DNA of 26,170 nucleotides from Acinetobacter sp. (GCA_030152275.1 JASLHF010000040.1:1-26170), one strand, 5' to 3'. Counted from the first letter of the stretch, positions 16,143 through 24,575 are shown. The notes: generated from the letters alone by a model not told the origin. Translations and numbers: made by a program.

Positions 16143-17393
16143 ATGAATATTAAACTTCAAGACCTTCAAATTGAAAATAATCAGGATATTCCTGAATCAG
16201 TATTTGTACAGCAACCGGCGCATATTATCCAAAATGATGCCGAAGCCATAGAAACAGCAAAAAAACTTGCTGAACGTTTTAAGCAGCAGGCATCACACCG
16301 TGATGCCAACCGCTTGCTGCCGCTGCAGGAAATTGTTGAGTTTTCTCAAAGCGGGTTATGGGGCATCAACATTCCTAAACAGTATGGCGGCGCGCAAGTG
16401 AAGCACCGCACGCTGTCACAGGTGATCCGCATCTTAGCCAGCGCCGATCCTGCACTGACACAGATATCAGAAAATCATCTTTCGTTTTTGGAACAAGTGC
16501 GCTTAGATGCCACTGAAGCACAGAAGCAGCTGATTTTCGGCAATATCCTGAAAGGTCAGCGTTTGGGCAATGCGCTGTCTGAACGCGGTGGTAGAACTGT
16601 AATTGACTTGAAAACCCGAATTACACCGAACAAGCAAGGCTATGCGGTAAACGGCAAGAAATTTTATGCCACAGGTGCAATCTTGGCGCATTGGGTTTAT
16701 GCGGTAGGATTGGATGATGACGGCAATGAACTCACTGCATTGATTCCGCATCATGCTGCGGGACTGAGCATTATCAATGACTGGTCGGGCTTCGGCCAGC
16801 GCTCTACGGCAAGCGGTACGGTGATTTTGGACAATATTCAAGTGGATGCGGAATATGTTATCCAAACGGGTGCAGGCGGTGAAAGTATTAATCTCGTCGG
16901 GACGATTTCACAGCTGATTCATTCATCAATTGATGTCGGCATTGCCCATGCAGCCATTGAGGACGCAATTGAATTTGTACAGAATTATACCCGTCCTTGG
17001 ATTGATGCTGATCAGGAACATGCTGTGGATGATCAATTCACTCAAGCTATAGTAGCTGATCTGAAAATCAAATTGCATGCGGCAGAAGCGCTGCTGGACC
17101 GTGCCGGTGATTATGTCGATGCTGCCTTGGAAAATTTGAACGAAGACAATGCCAATGCGGCTACTCTGGCGGTGGCTGAGGCCAAAGTGCTAAGTGCAGA
17201 AATTGCAATTTTAGCGTCGAATAAATTGTTTGAATTGGCCGGAACACGCGCAGCGCTGTCAGAGCTGAATTTAGACCGTCATTGGCGCAATGCGCGCATT
17301 CATACGCTGCATGATCCTGTGCGCTGGAAGTATAAGCTGATTGGAGAATATTATTTAAAAGGTAAATATTTGCCGCGCCATCCGTGGAGCTGA
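16143..17393 (+). CDS. SfnB-family sulfur-acquisition flavoprotein, second copy
   Basis: This 416-aa paralogue of the protein at 13431-14678 has the same order of blocks: HIIQNDAEAIETAKKLAERF, LPLQEIVEFSQSGLWGI, GKKFYATGAILAHWV, WSGFGQRSTASGT and LDRHWRNARIHTLHDPVRWK. Its C-terminus is nearly identical in pattern to the first copy, so they probably act on related substrates. It has its own promoter region after a terminator. It precedes a second metNIQ set by about 145 bp and may be cotranscribed with it, so enzyme and importer probably serve the same compound. The ribosome binding site is weak. Confidence 0.88.
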   Translation: MNIKLQDLQIENNQDIPESVFVQQPAHIIQNDAEAIETAKKLAERFKQQASHRDANRLLPLQEIVEFSQSGLWGINIPKQYGGAQVKHRTLSQVIRILASADPALTQISENHLSFLEQVRLDATEAQKQLIFGNILKGQRLGNALSERGGRTVIDLKTRITPNKQGYAVNGKKFYATGAILAHWVYAVGLDDDGNELTALIPHHAAGLSIINDWSGFGQRSTASGTVILDNIQVDAEYVIQTGAGGESINLVGTISQLIHSSIDVGIAHAAIEDAIEFVQNYTRPWIDADQEHAVDDQFTQAIVADLKIKLHAAEALLDRAGDYVDAALENLNEDNANAATLAVAEAKVLSAEIAILASNKLFELAGTRAALSELNLDRHWRNARIHTLHDPVRWKYKLIGEYYLKGKYLPRHPWS

Positions 17394-17537
17394 TGAAAGG
17401 ATTTGTTTATACGCAAAATTAATAATCAATGCAGCCTTTATTAATTCTGTTTTTTGCATATCAAAATAATATTTAAATTATTTTTTAAACAAGTATTTTT
17501 GTATATTTTTGCAGAATTGAAATATAGAACTACTGCC

Positions 17538-18560
17538 ATGATTAATATTGCAAATGCTGATAAGTATTTTAATACAAAGAATAATAAAATCTTTGCATTA
17601 AAAAATATTTCCCTGCAGATTGATGCATCGAAAATAGTCGGAATCATCGGCTATTCCGGTGCGGGTAAATCAACATTATTAAGGCTGATGAATGGGCTGG
17701 AGAAAGCCGATGCTGGTCAAGTAGATGTGCTGGGCCAGTCCATTCAGCATGCATCTGAGCGTGAGCTGAAATCGCTGCGAAAACAGATTTCCATGATCTT
17801 TCAGCATTTCAATTTACTAAAGACAAAAACAGTGTTTGACAATATTGCATTTCCGTTACGTTTAGACGGCAGCTTAAACAAAAAACAACTAGAGTTGCGT
17901 GTAGAGGAATTGGCGCATCAAGTCGGCTTAACCGAGCATTTGCATAAATATCCGAAACAGCTTTCAGGTGGTCAAAAACAGCGTGTCGGCATCGCTCGGG
18001 CTTTGGCAAATTCACCGAAAATTCTGCTGTGTGATGAAGCGACCAGCGCGCTTGATCCGATTACTACACATGAAATTTTAAATTTGCTGCTGCAAATTAA
18101 CCGAGATTTAGGCATTACCATCGTACTGATCACACATGAAATTGACGTGATCCGCCGTATTTGCGATGACGTTGTAGTGCTGGAAAAAGGTTACATTGCA
18201 GAACAGGGGCCAGTTGATCAAGTGCTACTGCATCCTGCACATGAGATTTCCCGCTCTTTGATCTTAGAAAATACCGATATTGATGAAGTACATCTGTTGC
18301 CAAACTCACAGATCATCCGTGTTACTGCAATCGGTGAGCTAGCGCAGCGTCCAGTGTTTGAAACGTTGGCGATTAAGCATCAGGTGAATTATAAAATTCT
18401 GCATTCCAAAGTCGAACGCACCAAAACTTCGCTGTATAGCCAATCCATTCTGTCACTTCAAGGGCTGGGTATCACTTGTTACCTTGAGCAGATGGAACAG
18501 CAGGGTGCACATATTGAAATCATTCACGGCGCTGCACCGCGCATAACGGAGGTAGCTTAA
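17538..18560 (+). CDS. metN: MetN-type ABC transporter ATP-binding protein, second copy
   Basis: This 340-aa ATPase has Walker A GYSGAGKST, signature LSGGQKQRVGIARALANSPK, Walker B ILLCDEATSALDP and the switch His in ITHEIDV. It also has a C-terminal NIL-type regulatory domain (about the last 90 aa). The frame stays open back to 17454, but that part is AT-rich, low-complexity and alien to the family. The ATG at 17538 gives MINIANADKYF, the normal start. Its Shine-Dalgarno is poor. The next gene starts right after its stop. Confidence 0.93.
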   Translation: MINIANADKYFNTKNNKIFALKNISLQIDASKIVGIIGYSGAGKSTLLRLMNGLEKADAGQVDVLGQSIQHASERELKSLRKQISMIFQHFNLLKTKTVFDNIAFPLRLDGSLNKKQLELRVEELAHQVGLTEHLHKYPKQLSGGQKQRVGIARALANSPKILLCDEATSALDPITTHEILNLLLQINRDLGITIVLITHEIDVIRRICDDVVVLEKGYIAEQGPVDQVLLHPAHEISRSLILENTDIDEVHLLPNSQIIRVTAIGELAQRPVFETLAIKHQVNYKILHSKVERTKTSLYSQSILSLQGLGITCYLEQMEQQGAHIEIIHGAAPRITEVA

Positions 18561-19232
18561 ATGCTCGAACTGATTGCAAATCTGGATTATCAAGAACTGT
18601 GGGATGCGACTAAAGCGACATTGCTGATGCTGGGGCTTTCACTGCTGTTTATTGTGCTGCTGGGCCTGCCTTTAGGAGTGGCGATTTATTCGTTTGCCAA
18701 CAGCCGGATTAAGAAGCATCCCGTACTTTATTCCATCCTGTCGTTCTTCATTAATATCATCCGCTCAATTCCGTTCATTATTTTAATGATTTTGCTGATG
18801 CCCCTGACTGCGATTATTACAGGGACAACTATTGATGTTGCCGGTGTTATTCCACCGATTACTGTTGCAGGCATTGCATTCTTTGCGCGCTTGACTGAAA
18901 CCGCACTGCATGAAGTCGATACAGGCGTGATTGAAGCGGCGCAATCAATGGGGGCAAGCTACTGGCAAATGGTGAAGGGTGTTCTGCTACCAGAAGCGCG
19001 TGCGCCGATCATTGCTGCGATTACGGTAACCAGTATCGCGCTGGTGGACTATACGGCGGTATCCGGTGTAATTGGCGGCGGCGGTTTAGGGGACTTAGCT
19101 ATTCGTTACGGCTATCAGCGCTATCAAACTGAAATTATGCTGGTGACTGTCATTCTGCTGATCGTGATTGTGCAAATCATGCAGTTCATCGGCAACAAAG
19201 CAGTGTTGTATTTTTCTAAAAACTACACTTAA
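18561..19232 (+). CDS. metI: MetI-type ABC transporter permease, second copy
   Basis: This 223-aa inner-membrane permease has about five helices and the MetI blocks NIIRSIPFIILMILLMPLTA, PPITVAGIAFFARLTETAL, GASYWQMVKGVLLPEARAPI and GGGGLGDLAIRYGYQRY. It begins directly after the ATPase stop, with GGAGG at the end of that gene as ribosome binding site, so the two are tightly coupled. Confidence 0.94.
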   Translation: MLELIANLDYQELWDATKATLLMLGLSLLFIVLLGLPLGVAIYSFANSRIKKHPVLYSILSFFINIIRSIPFIILMILLMPLTAIITGTTIDVAGVIPPITVAGIAFFARLTETALHEVDTGVIEAAQSMGASYWQMVKGVLLPEARAPIIAAITVTSIALVDYTAVSGVIGGGGLGDLAIRYGYQRYQTEIMLVTVILLIVIVQIMQFIGNKAVLYFSKNYT

Positions 19233-19286
19233 GCCATCCAAAAATTCAAATACACGACATTGAATATTTAACTTAAAGGAACAACG

Positions 19287-20099
19287 ATGAATACGTTAAA
19301 AAAATTAGTAGTGGCTATCAGTATTGCTGCTGTATCTGCAGGTGCTTGGGCAAATCAAACGGTCACGATTGGCGCCAGCGCAACACCACATGCTGTGATT
19401 TTAGAGCACATTAAACCTGAGCTGGCAAAGCAGGGGGTTGATCTGAAAATCAGAGTCTATTCAGATTATGTACAGCCGAATACCCAGCTGGTATCGAAAA
19501 AACTGGACGCCAATTATTTCCAGTACCGTCCGTTTTTAAATGATTTTAATGCCAAAACTAAATCGAATTTAGTACCTGTAGTGCCAGTACATATTGAACC
19601 GTTTTTGCTATATTCATCAAAAATTACCAATTTAAAACAGCTGAGAGATGGTGCAACAGTCGCAATTCCGAGTGATCCAGTCAATGGTGGACGTGGCCTG
19701 CTGCTTTTGGCTAAACTGAATTTGATCACTTTAAAGCCAGGCTTTAAACAGCTGGCAGTACCAACAGATAAACTGCCGTCAGTCCGTGATATTGCATCTA
19801 ATCCAAAGAAATTGAAAATTAAAGAGTTGGATTCAGCAATGCTGCCGCGAACTTTGTCTCAGGTAGATTTAGCTGCATTGAACTGCAACTACGTACTGGA
19901 AGCAAAGCTGGATATTAAAAAATCGCTGTATATTGAAAGCGGTCAGGACGGTAAAAAAATCTGGGCTGAATATTTAGTTGTACGCCCAGGCGATCAAAAT
20001 AAACCTGAAATCCAAAAAGTCGCAAAAGCGTTGAACAGCGATTCAACCCGCCAATTTATCAAGCAGCACTTTAGAGGTGAAATTTATACTGCATTCTGA
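19287..20099 (+). CDS. metQ: MetQ-type periplasmic substrate-binding protein
   Basis: This 270-aa NlpA/MetQ-family protein has an ordinary cleavable signal peptide (MNTLKKLVVAISIAAVSAGA, cleavage after AWA, no lipobox cysteine). It keeps DANYFQYRPFL (74-84) and the ligand-site Arg136 in NGGRGLLLL, unlike the two other binding proteins here. The His of the usual FQH is Tyr80. It is thus the copy closest to a real methionine or amino-acid binder, although it sits in a sulfur-scavenging operon. AAGGA lies seven bases before the ATG. Last gene of the operon. Confidence 0.9.
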   Translation: MNTLKKLVVAISIAAVSAGAWANQTVTIGASATPHAVILEHIKPELAKQGVDLKIRVYSDYVQPNTQLVSKKLDANYFQYRPFLNDFNAKTKSNLVPVVPVHIEPFLLYSSKITNLKQLRDGATVAIPSDPVNGGRGLLLLAKLNLITLKPGFKQLAVPTDKLPSVRDIASNPKKLKIKELDSAMLPRTLSQVDLAALNCNYVLEAKLDIKKSLYIESGQDGKKIWAEYLVVRPGDQNKPEIQKVAKALNSDSTRQFIKQHFRGEIYTAF

Positions 20100-20114
20100 T
20101 GAGCTGAAAAATAT

Positions 20115-20144
20115 AAAAAAGGCATTGTGATCAATGCCTTTTTT
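20115..20144 (+). terminator. Rho-independent terminator of the second metNIQ operon
   Basis: AAAAAAGGCATTG (20115-20127) and CAATGCCTTTTTT (20132-20144) pair perfectly around TGAT, with a T-run at the end. It begins 16 bases after the metQ stop. Confidence 0.9.
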
Positions 20145-20356
20145 ATTGGCTATATATTATGAACAGAGTGTTTGGCTATTTGATTATTCAATTTAAACGG
20201 AAGTGTATTACTTCTATTTTCGCTGTTTGTGCGGGCAATTTAAAAGAATTCTTTAGATTATGGAGAGAGGCTGAGTCAAGGTGTGGATGCTTTAAATTGA
20301 TATCTAATCTCGATCAATAAATGTATCGTAAAATTGTGTTAATAATTGGGATCTAT

Positions 20357-20372
20357 GCCAAATGCATTTGGC
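20357..20372. repeat. Perfect 16-bp palindrome
   Basis: GCCAAATGCATTTGGC reads the same on both strands. It lies inside the membrane-protein-like remnant between convergent genes. It could be a protein-binding site left over from something else; no role is evident. Confidence 0.4.
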
Positions 20373-20458
20373 TGTGTATCCACGATTAATTTCATAACGG
20401 CATAACGGGAAAAGAAATACGTATAAGATCCAATGATGTTTCCCAATAAAATACAGAT

Positions 20459-20489
20459 TAAAAAAACGCTTGGAAAATCAATCCAAGCG
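20459..20489 (-). terminator. Terminator of the DszC-like gene
   Basis: On the minus strand CGCTTGGA (from 20489) pairs with TCCAAGCG (to 20467), with a 7-base loop, and is followed by a run of T (20466-20459). It lies about 40 bp past the stop of the flavoprotein gene, which fits a Rho-independent terminator. Confidence 0.75.
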
Positions 20490-20527
20490 CGTGCTGAGAA
20501 AAGTAAAACAGAATTATTTTGTACTGA

Positions 20528-21811
20528 CTATACTTGGCCGATACGCCATTGGTAAGGAGGCAAAGTTCCATTCACACTGAAATCACCCACAATGCGGTCT
20601 TTATAGATGCGCGGGTTGTGAGAAGCCAATGTGCGGATGTTTCGCCAGTAGCGGTCTAGCGCCAAGTCTTTATCTGTTGCAGAAGCGCCAAGTGCATCAA
20701 AGATAATCGTTGATGCATTTAAGGCCAAATCAGAAATAATCGTTTGAGATTGTGCGATTTCCAATTCTGCAATTGCATTTTGATCTGCTTCTTCAGCGGG
20801 ATTATTAAGGAAAGCAGAATCATAGGAGCGTTGCAAAGCTTGGGCATTTTTCTCAATGATTGCGCCTGAGGTGTAGGCTGCGCCTCGGATTTTTCCTACG
20901 ACTTGCAAGATTTGCGGGTCATGGCGCACATGCGTTGAATTAGCATGACTATAGTTACGAGTGCGTTTTTCTACTGCTTTGGACACTTCATAAGCAGCGG
21001 AACGAGTTAAACCGGTGATAATTGATAGCTGAATCAGTTGGTAAAAACCTGCTGAATATTTAAACCTATCATCATCGGGAAGTACATCCGCAGGATCTAC
21101 TTCAACATTACTGAAAATAGTTGTGCCGCTAGCAGTTAAGACTTGGCCAAAGCCATTCCAGTCATCAATCACGTCGACGCCTTCTACATGGCGTGGGATG
21201 ATGATTGAAGCTGAATTACCTTCTAAATCCGTAATGCCGACGTCAATCCATTCCGCATATAGGCTGCCTGTGGTGTAATATTTTCTGCCGTTCAGCACCA
21301 CGCGTCCTTCTGCAGTTTGGGAAAGATGCGTGCTGAATTTCCCGATAGATTCCTTGCCGCCTTCAGACCAAGCGCTGCCGACAGTTTGACCTTGACCGAT
21401 ACGTTCCAGCCATAGGCGTTTGTAGTCAGAATCTGCAAGCAGCAGGATATCTTCAGTAAAGCCGAAATGCACACGGAGTGCTTGCGGCAAGTTGGCATCA
21501 GCTTGTGCTAGTTCAATGAGTAGGGCGAATAATTCTGGAATCGTTGCATCAAAACCGTTGTGACTTTTAGGTAGGCGTAGGCGAGTAAAGCCAACATCTT
21601 TTAGCCATTGTAACTGTTCAAATGGCAGAGTATGCGTTTTTTCACGCTCATTCGTGCTTGTACGGATTTTGTTGAAAATTGGACGGAAATTTTCCGCCAA
21701 CTCATCATAGCGTGAGGAAGGTCCTTGTCCCCATACTTGATAAATAGAAGACTCTTGTGAAAGCTGATGTTTTAATTGCGTAGGCGGATTTAAATTAGTA
21801 AGCGTTGTCAT
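20528..21811 (-). CDS. DszC-like flavin monooxygenase (acyl-CoA-dehydrogenase fold), second copy
   Basis: This 427-aa protein is a paralogue of the one at 14691-15947: ELAENFRPIFNKIRTSTNER, HFGFTEDILL, TVGSAWSEGGKESIG, GRKYYTTGSLYAEWID, WNGFGQVLTASGT and LDRYWRNIRTLASHNPRIYK. The C-terminal RNxRxxxSHNP motif and the following K fit the DszC group, which uses reduced flavin and O2. An extra ~15 aa lie at the N-terminus. It seems to be a single-gene transcript: convergent with metNIQ on one side, 248 bp after the orphan binding-protein gene on the other. No Shine-Dalgarno is visible before its ATG. Substrate unknown. Confidence 0.85.
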   Translation of the reverse strand: MTTLTNLNPPTQLKHQLSQESSIYQVWGQGPSSRYDELAENFRPIFNKIRTSTNEREKTHTLPFEQLQWLKDVGFTRLRLPKSHNGFDATIPELFALLIELAQADANLPQALRVHFGFTEDILLLADSDYKRLWLERIGQGQTVGSAWSEGGKESIGKFSTHLSQTAEGRVVLNGRKYYTTGSLYAEWIDVGITDLEGNSASIIIPRHVEGVDVIDDWNGFGQVLTASGTTIFSNVEVDPADVLPDDDRFKYSAGFYQLIQLSIITGLTRSAAYEVSKAVEKRTRNYSHANSTHVRHDPQILQVVGKIRGAAYTSGAIIEKNAQALQRSYDSAFLNNPAEEADQNAIAELEIAQSQTIISDLALNASTIIFDALGASATDKDLALDRYWRNIRTLASHNPRIYKDRIVGDFSVNGTLPPYQWRIGQV

Positions 21812-22022
21812 AATAAAATAAATAAAACAATAAAGATAAAATATTAATTGAGCAATTTATTTTATAAAGTAATAAAACGAGATATTGAAATGAGAAAATA
21901 ATATTAAATGAATTAATTTAATATAAACACGAATCGCGGATAAGAACTTGACTTGAAAAATAAGAGGACTAGAGCCATCAGTTGAATTACCATACCAAAC
22001 TCATAACTCTATTAAAACAAAC

Positions 22023-22046
22023 AAAAACTGCACGGAGGCAGTTTTT
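22023..22046 (-). terminator. Terminator of the orphan metQ-like gene
   Basis: AAAAACTGC (22023-22031) pairs with GCAGTTTTT (22038-22046) around a 6-base loop. It begins 13 bp past the 3' end of the gene on the minus strand, where the run of T follows the stem. It is symmetrical and could work in both directions. The rest of 21812-22059 is AT-rich promoter-like DNA. Confidence 0.85.
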
Positions 22047-22059
22047 GCTGAGTATTGGA

Positions 22060-22935
22060 TTATTCTTTAGAGACAGGCATTAACACACCACGAACATTGA
22101 GATCATCTGTGGTTTCAATAAATGTTTTTAAACGAGGATCACTAAAGACTTGTTGTAGTTTTTTGATTTGAGGATCATCGATATTTTTTGTCGCAACAAC
22201 GAGACGTGAAGCAAAGGTTTTAGGTGATTCTGGAAATACAATGCCTTTACTGCGAGGGATTTTACCTGCATCAAAATGACCGACATAGCCAATCGAGAAA
22301 TCAACAGAGTCAAGTGTACGAGGTAATGAGAACAGGTCAATTTCAATGAATTTGAATTGATGCGGATTCTCAATAATGTCTTTTAATTTAGCAGAATGTG
22401 ATGGAACATTTGGGTCTAGTTTAAGTAAGCCTTGGCGTTCCAATAACCACAGTGCTTGGGCTTGGTTGGCTAAATCATTCGGTATAGAAACCTTTGCACC
22501 ATCTGGAATTTCAGAAAGCTTTTTATATTTATCGGAATAAAAACCGAATGCCCACTGGAAAACTTCAATGGTTGGCGTGAGTTTAAAGCCATTTGCTTCC
22601 ACCACTTGTTTTAACCACCATTGGTGTTGATAAATTGTGGCATCAAATTCACCATCATTGACGGCACGGTTAGATTGAACAGGATCCTGAACACCGACAG
22701 CTTCCAGAGTTAGCTCATAATCTGGGGCAACTTCTTTGTTTAAAAATTCAATGAGACTCTTTTCCCCAATACTGGTCGGTTCATAGTGAATTTTCAAATG
22801 ACTTCCGAGCGTTTTAGTCTCTTCTGAAGATGATTTTGAAAAAATAAAATATGCCGCAATTGCAACAATGATAATCCCCAAAAGAATAAATACTCTAGAT
22901 TTATTCTTTTTCTTTAGTGTAAATTCACTCGACAT
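22060..22935 (-). CDS. Orphan MetQ-like binding protein with membrane anchor
   Basis: This 291-aa protein is a close paralogue of the one at 10559-11443. The same plan is visible: a Lys-rich start (TLKKKNKSR), an uncleaved helix at about 15-32 with no lipobox, then HYEPTSIGEKSLIEF, VNDGEFDATIYQHQWWLKQV and IPNDLANQAQALWLL. The altered motif is at 102-108 (YQHQWWL), and the family Arg is Gln160. No ATPase or permease gene adjoins it, so it probably docks on one of the two MetNI pairs in the window. AGGA lies eight bases before the ATG. It is divergent from the second NtaA/DszA-type monooxygenase, which suggests a shared substrate and regulation. Confidence 0.88.
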   Translation of the reverse strand: MSSEFTLKKKNKSRVFILLGIIIVAIAAYFIFSKSSSEETKTLGSHLKIHYEPTSIGEKSLIEFLNKEVAPDYELTLEAVGVQDPVQSNRAVNDGEFDATIYQHQWWLKQVVEANGFKLTPTIEVFQWAFGFYSDKYKKLSEIPDGAKVSIPNDLANQAQALWLLERQGLLKLDPNVPSHSAKLKDIIENPHQFKFIEIDLFSLPRTLDSVDFSIGYVGHFDAGKIPRSKGIVFPESPKTFASRLVVATKNIDDPQIKKLQQVFSDPRLKTFIETTDDLNVRGVLMPVSKE

Positions 22936-23023
22936 AATAGATCCTGTAACTGACTATTTTTAATACAGGTGGAAATGGTATTGAAGTGAAGGAAAATATA
23001 TAAATAATTAAAAATAATGATCT

Positions 23024-23100
23024 TTTATGTAAAAATCATAAAGAAATTAAATGATTAGTAAATCATAAATTTGATTTTTTATTCAACGACAGACTATGAG
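23024..23100. promoter_or_regulatory. Divergent promoter with two inverted repeats
   Basis: Between the orphan binding-protein gene and the monooxygenase lie two inverted repeats: TTTATG-N7-CATAAA (23024-23042) and ATGATT agta AATCAT (23051-23066). Directly after them a plausible sigma-70 promoter faces right: TTGATT (23071-23076), 18 bp, TATGAG (23095-23100). The first repeat has the TTAT...ATAA look of LysR-type (CysB-like) sites. The repeats are seen; the regulator is inferred. Confidence 0.35.
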
Positions 23101-23137
23101 ATAACCCTAATAATCTTACGGAATAAATAGTTGAAGT

Positions 23138-24535
23138 ATGAAAAAACAAATCCGATTTAATGCTTTTGAAATGAATTGTATTGTGCATCAAGCACCAGGT
23201 TTATGGCGACATCCTGAAGACCGATCGCTGGAATACAAGAGTATCAAATATTGGACTGATTTAGCCAAAACCTTGGAGAAAGGATTATTTGATGGGATTT
23301 TCCTAGCAGATGTGCTTGGTGTCTATGATTATTATAAAGGCACGGTTGATCCTGCAATTGAACAAGCAATTCAATTACCAGTGAATGACCCTCTGCAAAT
23401 TGTACCAGTCATGGCGGCCGTCACTGAAAACTTAGGTTTTGGTCTGACATGTTCAGTGACCTTTGAACATCCATTTCCATTTGCACGTCGTATGAGTACC
23501 TTAGATCATCTGACTGAGGGACGAGTGGGATGGAATATCGTAACTTCACATTTACGTAGCGGTGCGCTGAATATTGGGATGGAAAAGCAGCAAGAACATG
23601 ATGATCGCTATGAAATTGCCGATGAATATTTAGATGTTGTGTATAAATTATGGGAAGGATCTTGGGAGCAAGATGCGGTTTTGCGTGACAAAGAAAGGGG
23701 GATTTTTGCAGATCCGAAGAAAGTCCATCCAATACAGCATCAAGGACAATATTTTAAAGTACCTGGGATTCATTTGTGTGAACCATCACCGCAGCGTACA
23801 CCTGTTTTATATCAGGCCGGTGCGTCAAGTCGTGGTCAACAGTTTGCAACTGAACATGCAGAATGTATGTTTATTTCAGCACCATCAAAGAAAGTTGTAA
23901 AAGGATTAGTGAAAGAAATCCGTCAGAAATTAGTGGAACAGGGTCGTGACCCCTATGCCATAAAGATTTATACGTGGATTAGCATTGTCACAGATGAAAC
24001 AGATGACAAGGCTTATCAGAAATTTAAAGAATATGAATCCTATGCGAGTTACGAGGGCGGATTAACCATGATGTCGGGCTGGACAGCCATCGATTTTTCA
24101 CAATTTAATCCAACAGATACATTAGAGTTTATTGAAACACATGGTGTACAGTCGATCTTGAAGTCAGTGACTTCGGCAGACCCTGACCGTAAATGGACCA
24201 TTGAAGATATTGGTAAATGGACGGCAATGGGCGGCAATGGTCCAGTATTTGTGGGTTCACCAAGTACAGTTGCCGATACACTTGAGGAATGGATGGAAGA
24301 TACCGACGTTGATGGCTTCAATGTAGCATATATCGTGGCGCATAAGACATTTGAAGATATTGTGGAATATATCGTGCCTGAATTACAGCATCGTGGAATT
24401 TATCCAACAGAATATGCCCAAGGGGCTTTACGTGAAAAATTATTTGGTCAAGGTGCCTTACTGCAAAATCATAAGGCGACACAGTATCGTGTGAATGCTG
24501 AAAGTAATGAAACAGTGAAAGCGTCTGTGGCATAA
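23138..24535 (+). CDS. FMNH2-dependent monooxygenase, NtaA/SnaA/DszA family, second copy
   Basis: This 465-aa luciferase-like monooxygenase is a clear paralogue of the one at 7726-9129. Shared blocks are KQIRFNAFEMNCI, GLWRHPEDRS, FDGIFLADVLGVYD, RRMSTLDHLTEGRVGWNIVT, GIHLCEPSPQRTPVLYQAGA and LREKLFGQGALL. It would use FMNH2 and O2 to hydroxylate or cleave a small organosulfur or amine compound in the cytoplasm. It is divergent from the orphan MetQ-like gene, repeating the binding-protein plus monooxygenase pairing of the first copy. No flavin reductase is nearby. It is the last metabolic gene before the integrase. Confidence 0.9.
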   Translation: MKKQIRFNAFEMNCIVHQAPGLWRHPEDRSLEYKSIKYWTDLAKTLEKGLFDGIFLADVLGVYDYYKGTVDPAIEQAIQLPVNDPLQIVPVMAAVTENLGFGLTCSVTFEHPFPFARRMSTLDHLTEGRVGWNIVTSHLRSGALNIGMEKQQEHDDRYEIADEYLDVVYKLWEGSWEQDAVLRDKERGIFADPKKVHPIQHQGQYFKVPGIHLCEPSPQRTPVLYQAGASSRGQQFATEHAECMFISAPSKKVVKGLVKEIRQKLVEQGRDPYAIKIYTWISIVTDETDDKAYQKFKEYESYASYEGGLTMMSGWTAIDFSQFNPTDTLEFIETHGVQSILKSVTSADPDRKWTIEDIGKWTAMGGNGPVFVGSPSTVADTLEEWMEDTDVDGFNVAYIVAHKTFEDIVEYIVPELQHRGIYPTEYAQGALREKLFGQGALLQNHKATQYRVNAESNETVKASVA

Positions 24536-24548
24536 CATCATTTTGCAA

Positions 24549-24568
24549 AGCACTGCCTAGGCAGTGCT
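24549..24568. terminator. Perfect 20-bp palindrome after the monooxygenase gene
   Basis: AGCACTGCCTAGGCAGTGCT is a perfect palindrome 14 bp after the stop codon. It may end transcription from both the monooxygenase and the convergent integrase gene, although T-runs are lacking and no loop bases are left. An IS or recombination site cannot be excluded. Confidence 0.5.
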
Positions 24569-24575
24569 GAAATTT

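Larger units (their letters stand above)
20339..20527 (-). pseudogene. In-frame membrane-protein-like tail after the DszC-like gene
   Basis: The frame of the DszC-like gene continues past its TAG for 62 sense codons to a TAA at 20339-20341. The peptide contains ARAWIDFPSVFLICILLGN, a hydrophobic span, and ends VDTQPNAFGIDPNY. It has no ATG before the hydrophobic part, so it cannot be an ordinary gene. It may be the 3' remnant of a membrane protein, or chance. A hairpin with a T-run overlaps it. Elsewhere the gap 20100-20527 holds the metQ terminator, a 16-bp palindrome at 20357-20372 and nothing else I can support. Confidence 0.3.

Noticed and set aside
17454..17537. N-terminal extension of the second MetN
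   Set aside because: It is low-complexity and absent from the MetN family; the internal ATG at 17538 gives the normal start.
20159..20320. 53-codon plus-strand frame beginning MNRVFGYLIIQFKRK
   Set aside because: There is no ribosome binding site, the codon use is unusual for the region (several AGA/AGG/TGT) and it lies just after a strong terminator; chance is the simpler explanation.
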